From Copromyces sp. CBS 386.78 (taxonomy: Eukaryota; Ascomycota; Sordariomycetes; Sordariales; Sordariaceae): a stretch of DNA of 64,000 nucleotides. The translations under genes were made by a program, and so were the position numbers. The notes under the pieces were generated by a model. That model made no database searches. It saw nothing but the letters and a program-made list of their open reading frames with translations, and was not told where the DNA came from. Each line of letters starts with the position of its first letter. The stretch's first letter is position 1. Below, in pieces: positions 1 to 12,353 of the stretch. The DNA lies in the NCBI GenBank assembly GCA_030685235.1, contig MU839232.1, forward strand, positions 36,918 to 100,917, read 5' to 3'.

Positions 1-3000
1 TCGTCCACCCGGGTGAGTCAATTGCTTTCATGGTCACGCATCCAAAGAAAAACTACGGATTGATATTGGGTTGATGTCAAACTCGACGCAGGGCCTTCCG
101 CGTTCGCACACATACACACGCACAGACCGAATCAATTTGGTCAGGTACCTAAGCTGTTCTCCTTGACAACGATATCCCATTATGTACAGTATCTCCTATC
201 TGATTCGGCACCAGACCGGCCTCGGTCATCAGTCAGCGGGCAGTCAGTCGTCAGCCGGAGCATCTGCTGCGCGGCCGACCCTGATTTTGAAGTGCGCGGG
301 TGCCTTGATAGCTGGGTCACACTCTACGGCCAATCTGCGGCTGCAACAGGCCGGCAAAGTTGAGCCTCCAGATTGACCCCGAGTCCCCGACAGTAGTCTA
401 GTTGCCTCGACGACAACATCACCCAAGTCTCATCAGCACAACGGCTTTCGATATTTGGTAGTGTAGAAGCCTCATAAAATCCCACTATCATGATGGCCTG
501 GACATATCTTCCAGTCAGGGATCCCAATCTCGACTGATGATCTTCCAGAATCCCTATCGTTAGGTACTGGCTAGTTGCCTACCTCTTTCTTTTCCCATCA
601 TCTTCATCTTCATGCACGTTGTGTTTTTTCCTTCTTCTTCGCAACGCCGTCGTTGTCACCGTTGGCCATTCCGCTGGAAACAAGGTCGGCAAGATGCTAC
701 CTCTGCCGTGATACCTTGGTACCTTCTTATGCTCTGCCTCTGAATCGCTCTTCACTGCGGCAGCTGCCAGCTCCATTGCATCTACATATTGCTCGGGCGG
801 CGTTGGACAAGCCTCGCTCTGATTGATCAGTTCTATTGAAGCCTTTCCCGCTTTTGTACTAGCCGAATGCATCTTTCTGCATGTTCTCCCATTCGTGTCT
901 TACGGCAGCTTCTTGATACTTTGGTTGATGCATCTCTTTCAGCACAAGTTAACTTTGCCTCTTCAAGCTCGAGAGTTCGTCCATTGCGGCATTCATGGTA
1001 AATCCTTCAAGCTCCTGTCACGGGTTCGCAATGACCCTCTTTTTTTCATCGGCATCCCGACTCGCTAAACTGCCCTTCTCATTGCGAATCACCATCCTTC
1101 TCGGGCCGCAGTTTCGGATCGAGGCTTTACACTTGACAGGTCACGGCAGCATTGGCACAAGAGAGACAAAGAAAAGTGAGCCGAACACAACCACACAATG
1201 CATGCGATTCCCTTTCCACATTCCGACATCCTATCCCGCCACTGACAGCGGATGAGGCCCGGGATGTGGATGGGATGGCCTCAATGGCCTCTCTCTCCCT
1301 CTGAGGCAGAGAGGCCCAATTACCAGCTCTCCCAATGTACCGGTTCCCTAGTGTACAATGGCATTGCCGTTCCCAATTCCGCACTTGCCTTTCCTTCGCC
1401 AAGAAAAGTCAAGTGTGATATCATCTACACCCTTCTCACGCCTCTGCGCCAAGGGCCTCAATTGGCGATGGACCCCGTCTCCCAACCATACGGTTCACAC
1501 CACTTCTCTCGGAATGGGGGTGACGGAACGGCAAAACCCACGCCAGTGAGGCTTTTCCATTTGTGTGTCTGCCACGCGTTGGTGCCCTGCCAGTGCTGTG
1601 CCATTGCCTTTTCGGTGCGAGCCGTTGCCTGCAACTGCTTGACTGGATGGAGGGCAGCATGTATACACACCATGTACTGTCTACTGTACTGCCAGATCCA
1701 AGTGGAAGCCATCGGCACCAACAGGGCATTGCAGTGCATACTGTAGCATGGCATCCAGGCCATGCTATCGAATATCGACTATCGATACCTCAAATGATGG
1801 TGTCAGACACCGAGACCCTACATGTCCGGGTTGCCCTAAAACCCAAAGGGCGTTCGAGACTGTTGCGGCTGCTTATCGCCAATCACAACAATTCTATCCG
1901 TACGGGTCTTGTCCGGACATACCATTACATTGAGAGCTTCACTTTTGCCGCCACAGGGTTGAGCTTGGAGACCACGTCTTTTTTCGTTGACAGACCTTTC
2001 TATATATAGTCTCTACAAGCGAGACGAGCCTCGAACCAAGAACAACAGCCCATTGCCCACAGATACCCAAGAATATGGCATCCAAAGACGACGTTTGAGA
2101 AATCCAGTCACGCAACATCCGAAACTCGTGCATATCTCGGCGGCAGGTGAGACAGGCCTGACGAGTCTGGATAGCTCTGATCGTTTCGGAAGCTGGCGCA
2201 AGTTGCGGCCCGCATTGGTCTCTCTCTTCGGCTCTCAATTGCCCGACAATTGCCATGCCCGACCAGTATTTAGCCAACATTCCATTGTCCTGGAACCATT
2301 GGAGCCTTGGGGTTTGGGACTTGCATGGCGGACAAACGACACAATGCCATGCTATAGAAACAGTTGGACACTTGGGGCAGATAGTAGGGTTTTTCTTTCC
2401 TATTAAACTGCAAATCCGGGGTTCTCCCGATTGGCATTCCTGCTCCTATTAATAACATTGACGTTAGGAAAACTGCTGACAAGTCCCTGAAGAAGCTGAT
2501 CAAGGATCCTGGGCTCTGCGGCCAGGAACAACGACTTGGACTGCAGAGTGATCGGACCTCACACTCCAAGCGGCAGTCCAATAGGGCACAGTGTGTCAAC
2601 CGGTGAGATATTCCAGCGGTTGATAGGACACAGTTAAAATCCGAGGCACACTTACTGTGGTACCGTGACCGCAAAGATCCACTACCACTGTGGACCAAGC
2701 TCACCACGGCACCTTCGACCATCAATCACGGACCGGGGATGGGGGAGCGTGCGATGCTTGCGCTCACTCTCAAGAGTCTTGGGAATAACATTAGGTAAGG
2801 ACACCCCAGGGACCCAGCAGCTAACACGATAACAAGTACGATAGTTGTGGCCTGTTTAACCTTTACATTTTTACTAAGGGAGGACCCACCCACCTAACCG
2901 ACGAGTACCTTCTCTAGGAGGAAAGTTAAACACTACCGCAAGCTTTCCTGTTCACAAATACCAACCGAAGAATCTCAGTCCGCTGTCCGCGCGCTTGTCT

Positions 3001-3912
3001 GGCATCGCTGGTTGCCTTGCAAGCCCATCCATATCCCAAATCCGTCCACCTGCATCGGTTCAGTGATGGTATGGTACCTCGGTATCTACGCTTATTACGC
3101 TCACAGTAGGCAGGCTGGGCATGTGGTATCCGCGGCTTAACATCGGTTGTCTGACGTTAGGTTGTAACATGGCGGAATGCCGTAACGAGGTCCATTTCAC
3201 GAATTGTGGATGGCGCTCGAAAACCAGGAAGACCTGGGCTGGCCTCCCCATCTTATCAAGTTTACCTATCTAACCTATCGCCTAGAAACTCTCAAGTCCG
3301 CGGGGGCCCAGGAGGCCAGAGAGGCCATTCCTCGGTTGAGGCCAAATTCTGCAAGCTACCTAAAAAGTTCAGGGGAGTAACAAAAGAGGCCCAAGCTCTT
3401 GTCTCGGGTTTAGCAAGGGAATTTCGTTCTTTTCAGTTGAGATGGTGGGTGCACTGGCGAGACTGGGTTGGGTGGTGGTCAAAGTGAACAAAAGGGTGTG
3501 TGTGACCCCCAACATATGGCACCCCAACATACATCCCAGACCATGAGAACGCAATGCAACATCGGACAGAAAGCCCAGTACAGTCCAGGACGTTCCTTGC
3601 TTTCACAAGTGAAGAAGCCTTTCCAGTTTGCATTTAGTAGGTTCCCATTCCATGACCTGCATCCAGCAGTTGAGTGAGCTTGCACTAGCTGATAACTCGA
3701 GAGGAGTACCTATCAGACAGAAAGCTTCCAACAATGCAATCATTCATTCACCAACGTGACGGACGTGACGGGATCGTGGCGCAGCGCGCAGCAGTTCTGA
3801 ATCCGACCCTGCCGGCCACTACCTACCTGCCTGCTGTAATTCGAGATAGCTTCGAGATGGAAGAATGACGGATCATTTACAAACCAAAAGAAATCAGGCA
3901 TGTAGGCATGCA
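1..3912. other. gene-free unique DNA
   Basis: Normal-GC unique sequence left of the Copia element. Only short overlapping open frames are present in several phases, none with sustained codon bias or a convincing donor-branch-acceptor set. A GTGAGT at 13-18 could be an intron donor of a gene lying mostly to the left of the window, but no branch site follows it. I see no tRNA, no 5S gene and no repeat array here. It could hold promoter or UTR of a neighbour outside the window. Confidence 0.55.
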
Positions 3913-3917
3913 ATTCC
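3913..3917. repeat. left target-site duplication of Copia element
   Basis: ATTCC directly precedes the left LTR and recurs directly after the right LTR at 9341-9345. A perfect 5-bp duplication is the normal product of LTR-retrotransposon integration and fixes both ends of the element. Confidence 0.93.
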
Positions 3918-4090
3918 TGTCAGATTACAGGGTGCAGATCACACCCAGATGTAGAGGGTCCCAGTTACCTGACTATAGGTCTTGGCATTTCTAGGATACC
4001 CGAGCACCCCCCAGACCTTCTGGAGCGGATCTACTATAGAACCAATTTCTAGACAATTTAATCAACCAATTTACACTAGTAAATCTGATA
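3918..4090 (+). repeat. left LTR of Copia element
   Basis: 173 bp, beginning TGTCAG and ending GATA where the right copy ends AACA. Compared by eye with the right LTR it shows about 23 differences, all but one (G/T near position 62 of the LTR) being transitions. Its outer 5' half keeps the G and C bases, while its inner 3' half carries most of the T and A changes. Confidence 0.93.
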
Positions 4091-4092
4091 AT

Positions 4093-4100
4093 TAATAGTC
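4093..4100 (+). promoter_or_regulatory. probable primer-binding site, RIP-mutated
   Basis: Two bases after the left LTR the sequence TAATAGTC fits an original TGGTAG-type site, complementary to the TACCA-type 3' end of a tRNA such as initiator Met, after two G-to-A changes. Position is right for a primer-binding site; identity of the tRNA is inference. Confidence 0.45.
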
Positions 4101-5599
4101 TAATACGCATATTACCTATTAATTACCTATTAATATAACAATTAGTATTAATTAATAGTCAATAATTAATTAAACGATACGATATTTCTTTTAAAGATTA
4201 GTAACGAAATTAAAGAGAATATCGTCTACTTTGAAGACGGGGAGGATTGGATCCGCTAGGAATTAATACTCTAATTAAAGTATAATATAAATACCCTTAA
4301 AAAATAGATCTAAAGTATTATCGAAAGACCTATCAAACTGAAGTAACCTTATCTGAGCTAATACCCTATTATTAAGGAAGTTAAAGAGCGGATCCGAACT
4401 GCTAAGGAAAAATTCAACCTTTTTAATAGCGGAACTACCGTCCAAATTATTATAAATTAGGATAGAATTCTTCGAAAAGTCTTTATTAAATACCGAAAAC
4501 GAAACGAAATAATTTTTAATACCCTTACTACCGAAGTAGATCTATTCAATAGAGAACTTTTCAAATTAGAATTTATATTCTACTCCGATTCTAAGAAGGA
4601 TTAGAAGGAGTTTGTAACTAGTAATAAAGTTATACGTACTTAAATAAGAACGTTAATTAATTATAAGCTATAAAATAATATTATAAAAGAAGAATAGGAA
4701 ATTAACGAATAATATTAATAATTAAAAAGTATAATTAATTATAAAATCGTTAACGAATAAATTAGGGCTAAGAAATAATATTATAAAGCGGTCGTTATTT
4801 TAATTAAGGAATTTAAGAATTAAATTAATTAGCTTTAAAATTAGTCTACCGCTATAAATAACGGTTAGATTATAGGGGTTAGAGAAATTAAGATTATTAG
4901 TTCCTAATATATTGATTTTATTAATGTAATTAAAATCGTACGTTTTAAATAGTACGAAGGTACTTAGAAATTTAATAAATAAATAGCCGACGGTACGTTT
5001 ACGTATATAAAAATCTACGAAGACTTTAAAAAATATAATATTAACTCTACGAAATGTAGGGCTATTACTAGGAAGGGAGGATATTGTAGCGCCTTTAGTA
5101 TTAGCGAAATTAGTATCGAATTTAATAATTAAAAATTTATTAGCGAGAATTAAAATAAAGAAGTTAATAATAAGGACGCTTATTAAAATAATAAGAAAAA
5201 GCTTATAAAATTTAAATTTAGTAAAAGAAAATTCTAATCGGATAAAACCGAAATTTAAGCCCGTAAGAAGGCGGTAGATCTACCCGTATATAAAGTATGC
5301 GAGAGGGGATTATATTCCTTAGAAGAGTATTAGTATATTAATCTAAATACGAGGTTTAAATATATTATAAAATTATTCCTTTTAATTAAATATATTATTA
5401 AATTTAATTTTACAAAAGATTCCGAACTAATTAAGGAAGTTAAAAGAATTATAGTTAAAAATAGTAGTAAGGGGAAGGTTCTTAAGAAGTAGGAGATTAC
5501 GTAATTATTTAATATAAATTATAATATTACTTATAAATTAACCTTTTAAATTAGTAGGGTATATTAAATTAGGGAGGAGATTTACCCCTTTAAAAATTT

Positions 5600-5860
5600 A
5601 GCGATATTCGATTCTAATAATTCGCTTTATATATTTAATAAAATTACTCGTTTCCTTTATTTTCATTATATTAACCTAAATAAATATATATAGGCTAAAG
5701 ATATTTAAATAGCGATTAAAGGATTTAAAGAAGTTAACGTTATTATTAAAAGGAAGAACGGTCTTTTAAAACTATAATTAAAGGAAGTCGCTTTCTACCC
5801 TAATTTCGCTACTAACTTTATTTTTTATATTTTAATTATAAAAGTAGGGTTTCTATTAGA
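5600..5860 (+). pseudogene. Copia protease region, decayed
   Basis: Around 5610 a frame reads D-S-N-N-S-L-Y-I-F-N, which fits the D-S-G-A-S-x-H-I-F-N start of fungal Copia aspartic protease domains after RIP changes. It continues with a stretch resembling the usual pattern ending in a C-x-x-F-x-x-N-L-V type segment near 5800. The active-site glycine is lost and stops interrupt the frame. The protease frame differs from the RT frame, so at least one small indel lies between them. The region between about 4300 and 5600 would be gag, but I could not recognise a domain there. Confidence 0.7.
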
Positions 5861-6639
5861 ATTACCGTCCCTTTAACAATTATTTAAGGAAAGTTAATAA
5901 ATTATTCTTTTATTATTTAAATATTATTTATAATTAAACGGTTATAAAAACTATCCCTCTTTTATTTTCTAAAAATTCGTTTATAATACGCTGGTACGAA
6001 ATTAATTCCTATATATAACGCCCCTCTAAGTAAATAGTAAATATTTAATATTTATAATTTAGTTACTTAAGACTATAAGTATTCGATTATTTTTAAAATA
6101 TTAATAGGGTACGGATCCGCAGTATACTATTAATTAAATACAATATATATACTATAATAAAAATTAAACGATAAGTTTATCGTATATTTAGAAACCGCGG
6201 CTATAAATTAAGGGAAAAATTCGTAACGGACTTCTTCGAATTTAACGAAGGAAATAACAAAATTAAATATTTCCTCCTTATTATATACCGCTAGTTTAAT
6301 TATATTTAAAATTACTACCTATTAAATCGTTAAGCAATTATTATTATTATTACGCTAATATCCTATATTAATATATTAAAATAATAATATAATATTAAAA
6401 TTAAAATTTTCGAATTCAATAACGAATTTATAAATAATAAAATCTAGTAAAGGTTATTATAACGAAGAACGATAATTAAACCCTTTATTCCTAATATATA
6501 AATATAAAACGGTAGGGTAGAACGTTCAAGGGGTATAATTAAAGAAAAATATAATACTATATTAATAAATTTAAAATTTCCGATCGATCTATAGCTAAAA
6601 ATTACTACCGCAATAGTCTATTTTATTAATAGATCCCCT

Positions 6640-9099
6640 CAGTACCTTTATAATTGGAAATCTCTATTTGAATAGTTTTATACTTATATCGTTCAATAAT
6701 ACAATTATTAAGAGGTATATAAACTAGATTTGAATTACTTAAAAATCTATAGTTATAAAGTATTTATAATAATAAGTACCGCTTAGAAGAAAAAGAAGCG
6801 GCGTTAAAAGTATTTATTTAAAGTATAGATAAATTTCTTTATTAATTATTTAACAATTTTAATTTACCGTATATAGAATTCGCATATAAATAGGATAGTA
6901 TAAATTAAGGACGTAATCTTTAACGAAGAGATTATATATAATTTAAACCTTAAGAAATTAAGAAAGGACTTCCAAATAAATAGCGAAGAATTAGCGGATC
7001 TGCTCAATAAAATAAATAAGTTGTATAATTAACCTTCGGGAATATTTAATTTATTAAAAAGAAAAGGTTATAGCCTATAAAACGATATCGATAATATAAA
7101 TATCGAATTATTACTATTAAGCCTCCTAAATAGAAATTACGAACAAAATTAAGATACTTCTTAAGAGGAGAGCGGTCAAATTTAAGAAGGAGTTAATTTG
7201 TACCCTACTATAAAAAAAATATCCTTCGAATATATTATAGGGTTTTACCCATTACTTCTATTAATTCCGCTAATTATATTCTATATTAGTTACTTAATAA
7301 ATTAAATAATAAATTAAAGTATCTGTTAATAAGAACTTTAAAAAGCCGCTTTTTATACTAGTAAATTAATATAGCTAATAATAAAAATAATAGAGAAGAT
7401 TATTATTAAAGTAGAAGTAAAATAGTTAATTATTAAACCTAATCGTTTTAAAAATATTTATAAACGAAATCTACCCTTAAAATCTAAGTATTATAAAGAT
7501 CTTAATAATTATTAATTTAGTAAAATATTTAAGTAAGTAGAAAAAACCTATTTATAGAATTATAAGGATATAAAGACGTAAATTGAAGTTAATAGAGATT
7601 TACCGCGGATACGAAGTAAGTAAATCCTTAATTATATATAGGTATACGCATATAAATTTAATAAGAATAGTATCCTTAATAAGTATAAAGTATAGTTAGT
7701 CGTAAAAGGAAATTAATAGAGTAAGAATAGAGTACATATATATATATTTACCCTAATAAGGAAATCATTTAAATTTATTATCGCTCTCGCTGTAAAATTC
7801 GACCTCGAATTAATCTAATATAATGTAGTTAATACCTTTATTAATATAATTTTTAATAAGAAAATTTATATATATATACTATTAAGGTATTAAATTCTTA
7901 GTAAAGTCTTTAAATTAATTAAAGTATTATATAAGTTTAAACGAGTACTTCTATTATAGTAACGAAAATTTAGTAGAGCGTTTAAAGAGATAGGATTCGA
8001 AGCGATCCTTAAAGATCCGTATATTATAAAGAAGAATAGTATATTTATACTATATTATATTAACGATATTGTTTTTATATTTAATAAGAGTAAAATAAAG
8101 GAAGTTAATAAATATATAGTAGATTTATAATTAAAATATTACTTTATTAGAGGAAATAAATTCTAATAGTTTTTAAGTATTAAAGTTATCTGAAATTGAA
8201 ATTAAAGAAAAATCTGGCTATTATAGGAAGCCTATATTGAAAAAATCTCTAAACTATTAAAATCTAGTTTTCAACCTACCTTAATACTTATAAGGTATAT
8301 AAAATTAACCCTTTATAAAGGTATTACTAATTACGTAGAGATCCGCGCTTACTAAATTAATATAAGTTCCCTACTATATATAATAATTAATACTAGACTA
8401 AATATTACGTTCCTAATAAGTAGACTAGTATAATATAATTATAACCCTAATTTTGCTTATTTAGCTATAAGTGAGAAGGTATTATAGTATTTTCGAATAA
8501 TTAAAATATAAGTACTATATTTTGGTAAAAGTAACCGATTAGAAATAGTTTTAAATACTTCGCGTATAAATAATACTATCGATCGAAAGAGTTTACAAGG
8601 CTTTATAATTAAATTATATAGTAATTTAATTTACTAGGGTACAATTAAATAGATTGCGATTGTAACTTTAATAATAGAGGTAGAACTATATGTAATTGAG
8701 AAAATAACTAAGGAAACCCTATTTATAATGCGGTTAATATCTGTTCTAGGAGTAAAGCTATTAGAAGATCCTATCCCTACTTTATAATATAATAATAAAT
8801 AGACTATTAAAGTACTTATAGAGGAGACCCCTACTTTTAATACTAAAATAAAATATATAAATATTTATAAATATTAATTGAGGGAAGAGATCCTCATTAA
8901 GAAAATTCTTAAAATTAAATATTTAAATATAAAACTAATATTAGTAAATAAATTAACGAAGGTACTAGATATATTAAAGTATAGGAATTTTAGAGATCTA
9001 TTAGGAATAGCCGAAGTACTACTACGGAAGAAGGATAATCCGGGACTAAAGGAGGTTAATTTAGAAGATTTAAATAAGAAATTAGAATTAATAATATAA
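6640..9099 (+). pseudogene. Copia integrase-RT-RNase H polyprotein, decayed
   Basis: One phase (codon starts congruent to 1 mod 3) carries recognisable pol remnants. Near 6910 it reads K-D-V-I-F-N-E-E, the conserved tail of fungal Copia integrase. From 7645 the RT reads A-Y-K-F-N-K then, further on, K-F-D-L-E-L-I and K-V-L-Y-K-F. The catalytic YVDD box is at 8056-8067, now Y-I-N-D: the first catalytic aspartate codon has become AAC by a G-to-A change. From 8791 the RNase H end reads N-K-Q-T-I, then T-K-I-K-Y-I-N-I, and after 8950 L-T-K-V-L-D and F-R-D-L-L-G-I, the usual Copia C-terminus. Many TAG/TAA codons came from CAG/TGG by transition. This is a non-functional relic. Confidence 0.88.
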
Positions 9100-9151
9100 G
9101 ATATCTATAAATAACTTCACTTTTAACTTTAAAAAGGAGGCGAAAGAAGTT

Positions 9152-9167
9152 TGTAAGTAAAGGGGTG
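9152..9167 (+). other. polypurine tract before right LTR
   Basis: The purine-rich run GTAAGTAAAGGGGTG abuts the right LTR at 9168, where second-strand priming of an LTR retrotransposon should occur. A second purine run lies just upstream at about 9133-9150. Confidence 0.65.
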
Positions 9168-9340
9168 TATTAGATTACAGGGTACAAATTACACCTAAAT
9201 GTAGAGGGTCCTAGTTACCTGACTATAGTTCTTGGCATTTTTGGGATACCCGAGCACCCCCCAGACCTTCTGGAGCGGATCTGCTACAGAGCCAGTTTCT
9301 AAACAGTTCAATCAACCAGTTCACACCAGTAAATCTAACA
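9168..9340 (+). repeat. right LTR of Copia element
   Basis: 173 bp, the same length as the left copy. It begins TATTAG (original TG changed to TA) and ends in CA. Mutations here are concentrated in the inner 5' half and the outer 3' half is nearly clean, the mirror image of the left LTR. The middle of both LTRs is unchanged. Confidence 0.93.
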
Positions 9341-9345
9341 ATTCC
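9341..9345. repeat. right target-site duplication of Copia element
   Basis: ATTCC, identical to 3913-3917. Immediately after it normal unique DNA resumes. Confidence 0.93.
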
Positions 9346-10434
9346 ATCCATCCACATGCGTAATGGGTTATGTCGCGCACAGGCGTTAACCAACACGCAC
9401 GATGCCTGCACTGAACTGCACGGCAATAAGGCTGCTGCATCGCCGCCTATGCTGCCTACAAAATGCGACTTGCTCGGGCAAGCGGACGCCAGACAGATGG
9501 ACCGTGGGCAGGCGCCTAGATGCGAAGTACATAGGGACCACGCTTACTCACAAAGCTCACCACTTTGAGCCACGGGCATACGATGTCAAAGCAATTAATT
9601 CCATTTGGAGATGATGATATGTTTCCTTGCCTTGGACGTGGACCTAGACATCAATCGTGAAGCTACCCCTCCATCCCAATTGCAACGACAAGAAGTGTGG
9701 CCCTGTCTCGGAGGGGCTGCCTGAATGGAGGGGTCGTCGCCAGGGGACGGGATTCAGGTACCTACTGTACCTCCACTGTACGGTCGTACCTTGGCGCTAT
9801 TACTGTATCAAGTCGAAACGAACCGTGGGTCATCAGTTTATCGCCCGTTGCCCCGCGATCAAACATGCTTCTCTAAGATTGACAGGACTTTGTCATTACC
9901 TAAGGTAGGGACACGCCGCGTCTTGGAGAAGACCCCTTTCAAGAAAGACCCTGAAGAGGGACCGACCGAGATAATCGTTCTTGATCATCGGGCTCGGGTT
10001 GGAGACGTACTGTACTGCGTACATTGGGGTCCTGAGGTGAGGGGTCAACGGAAGTGATGAGGGCTTCTCCAACAGTGCCCCGCGGTTCCCGTCTATTTGG
10101 CAGTGGGGGTTTTGGGGGGCAATGGACCTAGCATTCGACAGTCGACACATACTGGACACCCGCCGCTACTCCGGCACACGAGCACTGACACGGATCTCGG
10201 CCCGGGCTGATTGATAAACACAACGCTTTTGGAGCCGGGACCGGGACCGGCGGCCACGCCGGCCAGAGGGGTCAATGATAACGGTGATCTTATCTCCAAT
10301 GTCGCCCGCGGACCCCCGCTCGTCGACCCTGCCGGAAATTACCCCGGAATCCGGGGGGTGGATCGGATGGGACCTGTCCTGTCCAGTCTCTCCACAGACT
10401 CCGCAGTCGGCTTGCTCCACGCCGTTCGTGAACG
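9346..10434. other. unique DNA without a supported gene
   Basis: Normal-GC sequence between the Copia element and the inverted-repeat element. The open frames here (the longest about 110 codons at 9725-10057) overlap in several phases and show no spliceable extensions. Nothing further is recognisable. Confidence 0.5.
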
Positions 10435-10440
10435 GTAAAC

Positions 10441-10488
10441 ACCGAGCCCGCTAGGGCGACTGTGTAATCCGATAAGGCGACTGTGTGG
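10441..10488 (+). repeat. left terminal inverted repeat of element 1
   Basis: 48 bp, perfect reverse complement of 10916-10963. It begins ACCGAGCCCGCTAGGGCGAC and ends GACTGTGTGG. Confidence 0.93.
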
Positions 10489-10961
10489 GCCTGCCCAGAC
10501 TTCCACCCAGTTAAACATATATTCGTCGCATGCCACTTTGGTGGGGATTTGGCGGGCAGCGATATCGTTACATTATTTGCATTAACAACCCACACGAAAG
10601 CGAGCTATAGCCTTAACCGTAACGACGACGATAACGATAGGAATACCCTCAACTCAACCAAACCCGTATAGGCACCAGTAGTATACCCAGCCGTTGCAGT
10701 ATAGGCACTAGTAGTATGCCTAGGTATAGTAGTACTTTATAAGCATAGCCAGCACCCTCCTCCTAGTCAAGACATGCCACCCTCTAGTAACTAGTACTAG
10801 TAGGAATGCCCTCATCCTCTGTCCTTTGTGTAAAACCCAGTGCAAATGTTGGTGCCATATTACTTTAGTGGGGGTTTGGCGGGCGGCAACATTTCCACGA
10901 CATCCAGAAGGTGCTCCACACAGTCGCCTTATCGGATTACACAGTCGCCCTAGCGGGCTCG
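10443..10961. mobile_element. MITE-like inverted-repeat element 1
   Basis: About 519 bp bounded by perfect 48-bp inverted repeats at 10441-10488 and 10916-10963. The flanks repeat GTAAACAC (10435-10442 and 10962-10969), an 8-bp target duplication if the element starts CGAG and ends CTCG. The outer repeat sequence makes the exact edge ambiguous by one or two bases. Each terminal repeat holds an internal duplication of GGCGACTGTGT. Inside, a second related pair (10531-10558 and 10853-10886) shares GGTGGGG/GTGGGGG and TTTGGCGGGC in direct orientation. No reading frame of transposase size fits, so it is non-autonomous. An 8-bp duplication suits hAT elements, while long terminal repeats suit Mutator-like ones; I cannot decide. 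There is no RIP damage. Confidence 0.9.
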
Positions 10962-10963
10962 GT
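10916..10963 (-). repeat. right terminal inverted repeat of element 1
   Basis: 48 bp, perfect reverse complement of the left repeat, ending GCGGGCTCGGT. It is followed by AAACAC, completing the flanking duplication. Confidence 0.93.
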
Positions 10964-11695
10964 AAACACGAGTTGAAACGAGGTTGATCTCATCAATGTC
11001 TCCATGATGATTGATGATCGGTTCCACCCGAGATCGGTGATCTTCCGTTCAGGCCGTCGCCGTTGTTCGCAGCTTTCGGGGCCGTTTCGGCCTTGGGACG
11101 TTGGGACACGGAAGACGACGACGGTGAATCTACGGCTGTTTGATGGTTCAGAGGTCAGTAATGAGAGCTCAATACGGAAATACACAGCTTCTCGCATATT
11201 TGTGCATTTCTGCTTGCTTGTACACCTTTACATATGTACCTCGGTCTTACACTACTAGTATAATCCGGGGTACATGGGTACCGTAAGATTGGAAAGGCTG
11301 GGCACGCTGGGCACACACACACTCGCATTGATGCGTACCCCTTTTATAGCCTTTTGCATTTGCCCAGTCAAGAACTTGAACCGTTTGGTGTTTAGCTTTG
11401 GGCTCATCATGATCCTTGGCTTGCACTGGCCGGTTGGTGTCTCATGGCCCCTTGTTGTGCTCCGTGGGAACCTTGTCTTCCCCAGACTTTTGTTTTTCAT
11501 GTTGTCCAGATTCATGTCATTCTCCACCAGATCACCACCGAAGAGTTCTCGATGAAGCTCACGCTTTCATTCACAGAAACTGGAGTCAAGGATCAAGAGC
11601 ATTTCTAATCCTTCATCCATCGGTGATTTTCTCCCTGCTCCTCCCTCGGGTTCGTTCTCTTCCCATTGCCCCTGGGTTCATTTATACGATCCCAT

Positions 11696-11717
11696 CACAC
11701 ACACACACACACACACA
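11696..11717. repeat. CA dinucleotide microsatellite
   Basis: Eleven CA units in a row. Confidence 0.95.
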
Positions 11718-12353
11718 ACACGCTGTGCTCCCCTTGCCATAGGCACTATGGGTACCGACTTCCCCCCCGCCGTCCGCGTCCCCGATTCCCCGTCCCTACA
11801 ATTCATGTCTGTCCCCGAGCCGCGTGGATGCCACGCCCATGCCCATGCCCTTGCCCTGCCCTGTCCTGCAAAGGCAAAGTGCAGCAAGCCCCGTGATCGC
11901 CTCGTGCAGGCTAGGTACTTAGCTAGTGCCTACCGATACCTACCTGCCTACCTACCCTACCGTCCGTCGTACGTGTACCCTTGTGTCACTGCAGGATGGA
12001 TGCGAAAGTTGTGTTGCAGATTTGCAATATCGAACCGAACCGTTCATGTTCCAGCCGCTCAAGCCGCTGCAAAGCCTGCATGGGAGTTAATTTGTGGGAA
12101 TGAATAACGCCAGTTACAACAGGTTAGAACACCAGTTGGAGACTGGACTTGGAGGAGGCCAGGCAGGCTTGCGGTTGTTGCACGGTTTGATGGGATACTA
12201 GACTACTGCTTGTGGAATTGGGGAATTGATGCATCAATGGGAAGCATTGAGCTCAAACGTTCCTGGAGATACCTACCTATGTCCGCCCAAACATCACAGG
12301 GACCAAACCACCAAGACTGGTAAATTCTTGACTTTGTCTCTGCACAATCTACC

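Larger units (their letters stand above)
3918..9340 (+). mobile_element. complete RIP-inactivated Copia-type LTR retrotransposon
   Basis: A 5423-bp element with two 173-bp LTRs, a 5-bp target duplication, a degraded primer-binding site and a polypurine tract. The interior is extremely AT-rich and full of stops, as expected after RIP. Remnants in order from 5' to 3' on the plus strand are an aspartic protease start (about 5610), an integrase C-terminal part (about 6700-6990), reverse transcriptase (about 7645-8200) and the RNase H end (about 8790-9060). Integrase before RT is the Copia order; Gypsy has RT first. The length fits a single full Copia element. It cannot encode a working protein now. 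Flanking DNA on both sides is normal GC, so this is an isolated insertion and not part of a larger cluster. Confidence 0.93.
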
